Part shown: positions 54,103 through 62,400 of the stretch, in pieces | Numbering within the stretch: position 1 is the stretch's first letter | How the letters are laid out: each line of letters starts with the position of its first letter | Assembly (NCBI RefSeq): GCF_001437605.1 | Contig: NZ_JQCQ01000002.1 | Span: 1-64,000, forward strand | Source of the DNA: Pediococcus argentinicus | Lineage (GTDB): Bacteria; Bacillota; Bacilli; Lactobacillales; Lactobacillaceae | Direction: 5' to 3' | DNA length: 64,000 nucleotides | Program-made: the position numbers and the translations under genes | Notes under the pieces: model-generated | Database searches by the model: none | What the model was told of the DNA's origin: nothing | What the model saw: only the letters and a program-made list of their open reading frames with translations

Positions 54103-55826
54103 TTGACCCAGTTATTAACATGGTTGTACGCTAATGAACCATACACATTTTTAGTTTTAAAGTAATCACTAACATACATCCCACCAGAATATCCTTTATA
54201 AGACACCGTCTTTAAATGGATTAAATAATTGTAATCTGATTTATTCAGAATTTTTCCATTAGATAATCCCTTTTCAAACTTATAATAATCTTCCGGCGTT
54301 GTATACATATTTCCAGCTCCCACAATCAGTGACATTAGGGATGGAGAAACAGTTTTACAACTCTTATAATTTCCGTTCGAATAATAATAGTTTTTAGCAG
54401 CAACGCGATTCTTAGGAATTTGGTCCCACATATATGTGGATTTAAGTCCCAAAGGCTTTATAATTCGTTCTTTCAAATTAGTTGCATATGACTTACCGGT
54501 AATCTTTCTAATAATACCAGCTAACAAAATATAGTTGGAATTACTATAATAAAAAGTCTTACTTCTTAAGCCACGGGCATTAACTCGTTGAATTGCACGA
54601 TTAACCGCAGTTGCTTCTGATAATTTAGTTCCTGGTTCACGTTCATCATCTGGATCTGCAATTCCTGATGTTTGAGTCATTAAACTTCCAAGTGTAATTG
54701 TATTACCGCCTCTTAGTGAGGGTAACCAACGATTAATAGTCGTATATTGTGTAAAACTATTTTTGGTTTTCTGAGACTGTGTAATCAATTGAACAATCAT
54801 AGCTGCAGTCATTGCTTTTTGAAGTGATGCCCCAGCATATACAGCACTTCCACTGGAATTAGAAACTTTCCCTTTGTGGTCTGCATCACCATTAGCAAAA
54901 GAATGCACTTTACCATTTTTAACAACTAAAACTCGACCATTTAAATGATACTGATTCATTAATCTTTGAACGTTATCTTTTTTAGGATCAGACTTTACTG
55001 CTAAATTAGCATTTGCAATGATTGGCTGTTTGATTGTGGCAGTTGCCCAAATCCATCCCATGTTCTTGCCATTCCACTTCACTCGTAAATAATCAGCTTT
55101 TTTACCAGCAACACGAGCAGTCATATCAACCGTCATCAATTTATTCACATAATTTTTCTGATAGTGAATCGCGGTCGCACGATAATCACCATAATTAGCG
55201 TGATCGAAAAATGGATGACTATTGCCCTTTTTAATTTTAACTTTATAGGTATTTTTCTTTACCGTCGTATACTTAGTTGGTAATCCAGTATATCCCTGCC
55301 AAATCCAAGCTGATTTGCCATCATTGTTTTTAAAATAGTAATAGTTCTCTTTACCAACTTTCAATTGTTGTTTAACAGATAAATCAGTAAATTGATTAGC
55401 TAAATACTTAGATTTGAAATACAGTGGTTTCTGACTTCCAATCGGATTCCCCTCCAAATCCCAAACTTTTTTATTAGAGGACTTGGCTCGGTTCTGCTGT
55501 TGCACAACGCGAACCTGATTCATACTCTTCAACTTACCCGAACTTTGCCAATTATGAGAAGCTGTTTGATTACCAGTGTTACTAATTGGCGCCGTACTGA
55601 CGTGTGGTTGCACTTTCACGTTCATTACTCTTTGATTAAGGTTAGTTTCTGTTTTGGCAGGTGTTGTTACTTCTTGTTCTCCACTTGTGCTAACTGTAGA
55701 ATTAGTTTTATTCGTTTGTACTACATCTTTAGCTGTATCGGTAGCATCAGCCAAAACATGTGTACTTGAAAATACTAGTCCGGTCAGCAATGTAGCTGTA
55801 ATCCCCAAAAATTGTTTTTTATTCAT
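54075..55826 (-). CDS. Exported serine hydrolase (beta-lactamase/D-Ala-D-Ala carboxypeptidase fold) with SH3-like repeats, frameshifted C-terminus
   Basis: The 583-residue secreted protein has a signal peptide (KKQFLGITATLLTGLVFSSTHVLA), a Thr/Ser-rich region (~30-110), two SH3-like GW-type modules (~115-280) that probably bind the cell wall, and a class C beta-lactamase-like domain (~290-583). That domain has SLQK (S-x-x-K, ~330) and the tyrosine motif YSNSNY (~430). It would act on peptidoglycan stem peptides or teichoic acid D-Ala esters. The frame ends early (LDTVME) through a probable 1-nt loss in a T-run, removing about 30 residues. ATG 55826 follows GGAGGG. Confidence 0.83.
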   Translation of the reverse strand: MNKKQFLGITATLLTGLVFSSTHVLADATDTAKDVVQTNKTNSTVSTSGEQEVTTPAKTETNLNQRVMNVKVQPHVSTAPISNTGNQTASHNWQSSGKLKSMNQVRVVQQQNRAKSSNKKVWDLEGNPIGSQKPLYFKSKYLANQFTDLSVKQQLKVGKENYYYFKNNDGKSAWIWQGYTGLPTKYTTVKKNTYKVKIKKGNSHPFFDHANYGDYRATAIHYQKNYVNKLMTVDMTARVAGKKADYLRVKWNGKNMGWIWATATIKQPIIANANLAVKSDPKKDNVQRLMNQYHLNGRVLVVKNGKVHSFANGDADHKGKVSNSSGSAVYAGASLQKAMTAAMIVQLITQSQKTKNSFTQYTTINRWLPSLRGGNTITLGSLMTQTSGIADPDDEREPGTKLSEATAVNRAIQRVNARGLRSKTFYYSNSNYILLAGIIRKITGKSYATNLKERIIKPLGLKSTYMWDQIPKNRVAAKNYYYSNGNYKSCKTVSPSLMSLIVGAGNMYTTPEDYYKFEKGLSNGKILNKSDYNYLIHLKTVSYKGYSGGMYVSDYFKTKNVYGSLAYNHVNNWVNFSLDTVME

Positions 55827-55923
55827 TCTTACCCTCCAAAGTTCTATTGTAACGAACATTCGATAGCATTTAAGAGGTATGAGGGATTTGTAATCAAGTT
55901 GTAAGTTTTTTAATACTTACGAC

Positions 55924-55957
55924 AAAATAAAAGGATTGGCTAAGCCAATCCTTTAAA
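55924..55957. terminator. Bidirectional terminator
   Basis: AAAGGATTGGCT pairs with AGCCAATCCTTT, almost a perfect palindrome, just after the small acidic protein gene. Confidence 0.8.
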
Positions 55958-55967
55958 TAAAACTATT

Positions 55968-56153
55968 TTACTTACCAAATAGATTCTTAACTGAATCCAT
56001 GATGCCATCAGCACCGCCACCAAGTAATCCCTTAGCTTGGTCTGCATAGTCACCTAAGTCGTCTTTATGATCTTCGAAGAATTGCTTTGCGTCGTCAAGA
56101 TTACCGCCACTAACAAGTTCCTTGATCTTATCTAACGCGTCTTGTGCATTCAC
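55968..56153 (-). CDS. Small acidic helical protein, 61 residues
   Basis: The 61-residue soluble protein MNAQDALDKIKELVSGG.. is highly charged (Asp-rich) and predicted helical, with glycine hinges (GLLGGGADG). GTG start with AGGTGA 6 nt upstream, and a terminator follows. I do not recognise a family with confidence; it resembles stress-induced small proteins in composition only. Confidence 0.65.
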   Translation of the reverse strand: MNAQDALDKIKELVSGGNLDDAKQFFEDHKDDLGDYADQAKGLLGGGADGIMDSVKNLFGK

Positions 56154-56215
56154 AATAAATCACCTACCATATCTTTAAAAGTTACATTTATTATAATTCT
56201 TTTTTTTTTGATATA

Positions 56216-56752
56216 CTAGTCTTTAATGCGCTTCCATTCCTGTCGAAGAATTCCAAACTTTACTGAATCCCAATATTGATTATTCCAATACCGAACCTGA
56301 CGAATATGCGCTTCTTCCTGCATTCCTAGTTTGTAACCTAATTTAATCATCCCAGGATTACCAGACCAGGTTGTAAAGCTCAGATGTGGTAAGTCAGTCA
56401 GGTCAAATAGATAGGATATCCACTGCTTTAAAGATTCTGTGCCAATTCCTTTAGACCAGTTGTCCTGACTAAAAATGACAATTCCAAAATCAAGCCATCG
56501 TTTTAGCTCACCGTCTTCATAATTGGCGCCAACCATTCCGACAATCTTATTATTCACAATTATTAATCGATTAAGAGGATTACCAACATATTTTGCAATG
56601 CCAGTCTTTTCTACAAATTCATCGTGTTCCGGCACTGGATCTTTAAAATATGGTCCATTAAACTTCATCCACTCTAGATCTGACTTTCCCCAAGCTGCCT
56701 GCCAGTAATCTTCCAGGTTATCAACCGTTATAGGCGCAAGTCTTAATTTCAT
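56216..56752 (-). CDS. GNAT acetyltransferase (RimJ/RimL-like)
   Basis: The 178-residue protein has the RimJ/RimL type of GNAT fold: LRLAPITVDNLEDYWQAAWGKSDL at the start, the acetyl-CoA loop DNWSKGIGTESLKQWISYLFD (~95-115), and GNPGMIKLGYKLGMQEEAHIRQVRYWNNQYWDSVKFGILRQEW at the end. It would acetylate an amino group of a protein or small molecule. It overlaps the upstream 60-residue gene by 4 bp. Confidence 0.87.
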   Translation of the reverse strand: MKLRLAPITVDNLEDYWQAAWGKSDLEWMKFNGPYFKDPVPEHDEFVEKTGIAKYVGNPLNRLIIVNNKIVGMVGANYEDGELKRWLDFGIVIFSQDNWSKGIGTESLKQWISYLFDLTDLPHLSFTTWSGNPGMIKLGYKLGMQEEAHIRQVRYWNNQYWDSVKFGILRQEWKRIKD

Positions 56753-56931
56753 TTTTTTCGTCCTGTTTGATAAACGTTATACGTTACATATCCAAACGCA
56801 AACATTCCAATCACACCAATCCAGAAATGATCAGAAAAGTTTCCACTTATTAATAGTTCAATACTCATTGCTAACAAACCTAATGTTATTAATCCTAAAA
56901 ATATAATTCCAATAATTCTACCGATACTCAT
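56749..56931 (-). CDS. Small two-helix membrane protein
   Basis: The 60-residue protein has two hydrophobic segments (IIGIIFLGLITLGLLAMSIEL and HFWIGVIGMFAFGYVTYNVY) and a basic end TGRKK. GGAGGACATC precedes the ATG. It overlaps the GNAT gene by 4 bp, so they are translated together. Family unknown. Confidence 0.7.
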   Translation of the reverse strand: MSIGRIIGIIFLGLITLGLLAMSIELLISGNFSDHFWIGVIGMFAFGYVTYNVYQTGRKK

Positions 56932-57020
56932 AATGATGTCCTCCGTGTTCTCTTGTTTATATTATATCTTTTTACCAAAGTATTTTATAATCAATTTAAA
57001 CAATAAGGAGCGTGATAATA

Positions 57021-57524
57021 ATGAAAATCACAGTTAAATTAGATTCAGAAGGATTTTTACCAGATAAATATGGTAAAAATGCACCTACAGAGTATTTAAA
57101 GAATGATGGGCCAATACTGTCATTTCCAATTGAGATTGATAATCTACCACAAGATACCCAAGCACTAGCACTAACTTTGATTGACTACGATGCCGTCCCC
57201 GTCGCTGGTTTTCCATGGATTCATTGGATTGCTACTGACATCCCTGTTACAAATATCATTCCAGAGGATGCAAGTCGAATCAATAAAAACATTACTCAAG
57301 GAAAGAACAGTATGGTCTCCCGCTATATTAATGTTACCGATCCAACCCTGAACACACGCTATGCAGGCCCAAAGCCACCTGAAAATCATGACTACACACT
57401 GACTGTCTTTGCATTATCACAGCCAACACATTTATCAGAAGGTTTTTATCTGAATGAATTATTAAAGGCTGTGAAACCAATTACTTTAGACCAACAAAAA
57501 ATCGAGTTAGCATCTAGAGGATAA
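57021..57524 (+). CDS. YbhB/YbcL family (PEBP) protein
   Basis: The 167-residue protein is a bacterial phosphatidylethanolamine-binding-like (Raf kinase inhibitor-like) protein. Signatures are LALTLIDYDAVPVAGFPWIHWIATDIP (ligand-binding DxD region, ~55-80) and YAGPKPPENHDYTLTVFAL (GPxPP..H, ~115-133). The role in bacteria is unclear. ATG 57021 with AAGGAG 10 nt upstream. Confidence 0.88.
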   Translation: MKITVKLDSEGFLPDKYGKNAPTEYLKNDGPILSFPIEIDNLPQDTQALALTLIDYDAVPVAGFPWIHWIATDIPVTNIIPEDASRINKNITQGKNSMVSRYINVTDPTLNTRYAGPKPPENHDYTLTVFALSQPTHLSEGFYLNELLKAVKPITLDQQKIELASRG

Positions 57525-57548
57525 ACCTCTAAATCTAACTCGATTTTT
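57496..57548. terminator. Bidirectional terminator overlapping the PEBP gene end
   Basis: AAAAATCGAGTTAG..AGAGG pairs with CCTCT..CTAACTCGATTTTT. The left arm is coding for the last PEBP residues. Confidence 0.85.
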
Positions 57549-57588
57549 CTAATATTGTCTGGTTGAACGTAATACTTCAGGTCCACTT

Positions 57589-59298
57589 TTATAAAGTTGT
57601 CACTAACAAGCCAATCAAAATGGCTATCCAAAAAATAATCGAAACAACTAATAAAGCATTAAAAAATTTCGGTTGGACATACCTTAAAGTCAAATTGTTA
57701 TTTCCTTTTTTTGAATCAACAAGTATTGTCCCAAGCTTTGTAGTCTTAGGGTCAATAGCCTTGCCATTCAAAGTCACTCTACTCTGCTGGTATGCAAAAG
57801 CCGGTATTAGCTTTTGCCCTTTTTTATTATCTTTCCACTTAATTTCTAAAACTCCATTTTTATAAGCATGCTTTTCAAAGCCGCTTTCATTATTCAAAAT
57901 TTCGTCTGAGTATACTTTATATAAATTAACTTTTGTCTGATCAACTGCATGTAATGGTAAATAATCCGGAATTGGTTTTTTGACCAATACTATTGCTTTT
58001 TCAGGATTGGTATCCTTATATGCAGCCTTAATTGTTTTAGCTGTCGCTTTAGACCTAACATGCACTAATCCGTCCTTATTAATTGGCATGTTGTCATCAT
58101 TCCATTTTTGGGCTCTTCCCTGCGTATTAGAATATGCTTCAAAAATCAAAAGACTCGAAAGTATTATCACCGATACCCTAGTCGCCTTTTGAATAGATAT
58201 ACCCTTATTTGACAATTCAGTTAGCGTCACAGCTATCATTGCCAAAAGAATAATTGCTCCCATAGTTATAATTCTAGATGGAAATTGTAGATTGAACGAC
58301 AATGGTGGTACTTCGACTGCAAGCCTGTTCCAAGGCAATAAATTAGATGAAAGTACTATAAAGACCAATCCAATAATGGTTAAGTCACGTATTTTCCAAT
58401 CAACATTGTTTATGAACATCCATGAAATCTGAAAGATAATTAAAATACTTAAAACTAATCCCAAACTAGTCGGAGACATCATTCCCGTTCCAATACTCAA
58501 TGCTGAGCTAGCCATATCAATATTTGAAAAGGGATGTGCAACATTATTTTTTGAAAATACAGTTATCATTGCAACCCAAATATTAGAAGTCAGGACTAGG
58601 TATATTAGCACGGATAATCCGGCTTTTAAAAACATTTGAAGCTTCACAGAACTACGAATGAACCCAATAATAAAACATGGGATCAAAAATAAAACTGCAA
58701 AGATAGAGCTTAACAGATGAACCTCAGTAATAATTGCCATAACAAAACCTAGCGAAAGTGGATTAATAGGATCATCAGGAGTATCCAGCATTCTGCTCCC
58801 TAAAATAGCAATGAATGGTAAAAGCATCGTACCCATAGAGGTAAACTGTGTAATATTTATCCATCCAGCTAACCAAGGTGTAGCCATAAATAACGCAGAA
58901 GAAACTAACGAAAAGAATTCATTAGCACCCAACCTTTTGGAAAGCTTGAATAGTCCATATCCCCCAGTAAAGAAGACTAAAAACGAGGTAACTAATTGGA
59001 AACGAAACCAGCTCTTTACTATTAACAAGATAAATCCTAGTACATACGCAAAATATGGTCCGTAAAGTGCGTTAACAAGGCGACCAGATTTATCAAAGCC
59101 AAAATTAGATTGAAAATAACTAAATTTATTGTATTTAATTTGAGCATAAGCATCAAAAATTCTATTGAAATGGAAACTAGTGTCCCTTCCAAAAATAATA
59201 CCGTTATTCAATAACAGTGGCAAAATAAAAAATAGTGCGAATAATGAGATTACAAATATTGGCCTAATCACATTTTTCTTTTCCTTTAGCAAATTCAT
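57589..59298 (-). CDS. Large polytopic membrane protein (YfhO/GT-C-like)
   Basis: The 569-residue protein has about 13 membrane helices and an external C-terminal beta-rich domain (~430-540) before a last helix. The first loop carries FGRDTSFHFNRI, the acidic motif in an extracytoplasmic loop typical of GT-C glycosyltransferases. Members of this group add sugars from lipid carriers to teichoic acids or other wall polymers. Next to it lies the giant teichoic-type transferase, so a joint role in wall polymer assembly is likely. The exact family is uncertain. Confidence 0.7.
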   Translation of the reverse strand: MNLLKEKKNVIRPIFVISLFALFFILPLLLNNGIIFGRDTSFHFNRIFDAYAQIKYNKFSYFQSNFGFDKSGRLVNALYGPYFAYVLGFILLIVKSWFRFQLVTSFLVFFTGGYGLFKLSKRLGANEFFSLVSSALFMATPWLAGWINITQFTSMGTMLLPFIAILGSRMLDTPDDPINPLSLGFVMAIITEVHLLSSIFAVLFLIPCFIIGFIRSSVKLQMFLKAGLSVLIYLVLTSNIWVAMITVFSKNNVAHPFSNIDMASSALSIGTGMMSPTSLGLVLSILIIFQISWMFINNVDWKIRDLTIIGLVFIVLSSNLLPWNRLAVEVPPLSFNLQFPSRIITMGAIILLAMIAVTLTELSNKGISIQKATRVSVIILSSLLIFEAYSNTQGRAQKWNDDNMPINKDGLVHVRSKATAKTIKAAYKDTNPEKAIVLVKKPIPDYLPLHAVDQTKVNLYKVYSDEILNNESGFEKHAYKNGVLEIKWKDNKKGQKLIPAFAYQQSRVTLNGKAIDPKTTKLGTILVDSKKGNNNLTLRYVQPKFFNALLVVSIIFWIAILIGLLVTTL

Positions 59299-59377
59299 AG
59301 TAGCTCCAGTGTTGTTTGATTTTATAGTATAAACAATATATTTATATCATGAATTAGTTAATGATAATTGTCAAAGC

Positions 59378-59412
59378 AAAAAAGCATGGAGCAATCTAAA
59401 CTGTTCCATACT
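59378..59412 (-). terminator. Terminator of the giant transferase gene
   Basis: Minus strand: AGTATGGAACA pairs with TGCTCCATGCT, followed by TTTTTT, just after the stop at 59416. Confidence 0.8.
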
Positions 59413-59415
59413 CTC

Positions 59416-62400
59416 TTAGCCAAGTTCGATTTCTTTTTCTGAAACCCAAACAAGTGTGTCATTATATTTAATCTGATAAAACTTCATTCCCACATTTTCG
59501 TTTTGAATTGGATCAACAAGAGAAGCCACTTTGAGACATTTTGTATATAAGCCTCCGACTAGATCTAAATTAGCAATCAATGTTTCTGTTCCAGATCCAT
59601 ATACATTTGACCATAATGCGGCACCATCATTAACTTTTCCAGATGTATCTTCCGTTAGCTTTTGCTCTCTAACTTTATACTTAAGATTTTTAAAAATAAA
59701 GTTCCAAACTCTATCGGCGGAATCACCGTGCTCCCAACCACAATATTTATTCCAATATTCTTCCAGTTGCTCTTTGTATGTCCAAGTACTGTTTGAACTA
59801 TCTTTCCAAATATCAAGTTCGTTTATAAGCTCAGCGGTATTCTTAACAATCGGTCCTGGCATTTCCGACTGATAGTCCAGATACAATCCATGAATATATG
59901 AATCAAATTTTTCAGGATTCTTTGCCAAGAAAATCATTGGACGTCGTAGATTTGCAAAATCGTTAACTACAGATGAATAGTCTGAAATCAATAAGTCAGA
60001 CACTAAACAAATATCGTTAATCTGTTGATAGTCTGTTACATCCATAATGTGCTTAAAGCCACTTAGGTCTGGCCTATTCGCGGCCACTCTTGGATGGAAA
60101 TGAACTAACATAACTGTATCATTAGATAGATGCTTATCAACTTCACTAAAGTCCATAATGTCACTAGCTAAGTACTTATCTGTATATAAAATATCATTAT
60201 CCATCCAAGTTGGAGCATATAAGATAACTTTGCTAAAGTGACTAATATCCAAGTTATTTTTAATACTGCGGATATAATCTACATTGTTATTGTAGAAAAC
60301 ATCATTGCGTGGTAATCCACTTCTAATCAGTTGATGATTAGACAATCGATACGCATTCTCAAAAATATCAGCACTTTCATCATTGCCAGCAATCATGTAA
60401 TCCCATTTTCTGGACATTCTTACTTGGTCTCGTTGATACTGATAAATAGTCTGTCCTGGAATAAAGTCGCTGGACAAATCCGTTCCAACAGTTTTTAATG
60501 GTGAACCCTGTCCGGTTTGGACCACTTTAGTATGTCTTGGCTTCTTCCAAATAATTGGTAAATCACTATCTGTAATCCAATACATAGCTCTGGCTTTTTT
60601 TAAACTACCCCAATAACTATCTTTAATAACATATGGAATATTGTTTCTTCTAAAGAAATCAGCTGTGTCTCTATTAACATTCCAGTACGTTACATACTCA
60701 CTATCAAGTTCAATGAGCTTTTTGTATAATGCTCGTGGATCACCACTATAACTATTTCCATCATTGCTTTCAAAAATAATTATTTTTTTAGGACTCACTT
60801 TGCCTCCTAAAAAGTTTTGAAATGCAATTCTTAAATCAGAGACTCCTAAAAACTTATTTAGCTTAGTTGTCCAAAATTTATTTCTGATAAAATTATCTTG
60901 TGAAATTGCATCCGCCTTCAAGAGCGATTCAACCGTTTTTTCTGAAGCCTTACCATCACGACCGTATGAACAGAATCGATCATAAAAATCATTCAGTTTG
61001 TTTGCATACCGTGACTTAATATCATCTATGTTTGCAAGTTGTTCTATCAATTCCTCATTTGTAGTTACAACTGGTCCAGGAACAGTGTTTTTATAATCTA
61101 AGTAAACTCCTCGGTTTGTGGAATCTTCATACCAATCTAAGTCATAGGCGAAAAATATCATTGGCTTTTTTAAATACCCATAGTCAAACATTACTGAACT
61201 ATAATCAGTTATCATTAAATCGGAAATCAAATACAAATCTTCAATAGACTGATAAGCCGACATATCTATCGCAAATCCGCTAAATTTGTGTAAATCAATT
61301 GCACTGGCGACTAGATGATGCACACGAACCAAAACAATATAGTCATCACCGAATTTATCTCTTAATTTGGATAAATCTAATTCAAAATCCAAAATACCGG
61401 CCTGTCGATAAGTTGGCGCGTAGAGGATAATCTTCTTGTCATTTGGAATTCCCATAGAATTCTTTTTGGCCTCGATATAAGCGGCATTATTGTCATTAAT
61501 TAAAACATCATTTCGAGGGAATCCAACTGATAATATTTTATTTTTGAAATCAAAGGCTTTTTTAGCTGTTTCATCCATATACTCAGACGGTGAAATCAAA
61601 AAGTTCCATCTTGAATTTCTCTTTAGAAAATTCTTCTGTGCATTAGCAGAACTATTTCGCATAGAAGGCTCTTCAAATCCCATTTTTTTCATAAATGTTC
61701 CATGAAGGGTCTCTACTTCAATTTGTCCGGACCGTTTAACATATTGATTTGGAAAATTAGTATTTTGAATGAAGTATTTTCCTACAGCTAAGTAATACCA
61801 ATATTTCAAACTATATCGTCTAACTTTAATCGTTTTTTCTGGCAATTCTGTTGTCATATCTTGCATTGGCCACACAAATTTAAAATCTGGGTGCGTATCA
61901 GACCAATACTCATAAATAGACCTTGGATTATCGTTATATGCCGTTCCCCAATAGCTTTCAAAAACAGCTACTTTATTATTTAATGGCAGAAGTCGCATAA
62001 GTGGATATAGTAACGAATAATTAATAGAGCGTTTCCTGGCAGACCTATTCCAGAAAGACCAGCGTTGCCATGAAGTAATAATTAACTTACCCTGTTGATC
62101 GAACAGCACTTTGGTTTTGAAGTTTTTATTTTCAAAATCACTGAGATCTGTATCTCGACTCATGATACTCTGTAACGCTATTCTAGATTCATTACTACCT
62201 TTGACATCAAGATAACATTCATATCTGTTATTACTGATAACTGGAGTACCATTATTGTATAGTTTCCATTGAACCGTTATATCACCACTGTTTTTATCAA
62301 AATCAATCTCTCCAACGTGATTATAAGAACTCTTGCCATCCAAACTACTAATCCCAAACGTTAATTCTTTATCAGAAATGCTCTGAAATAGTATTTTCAA

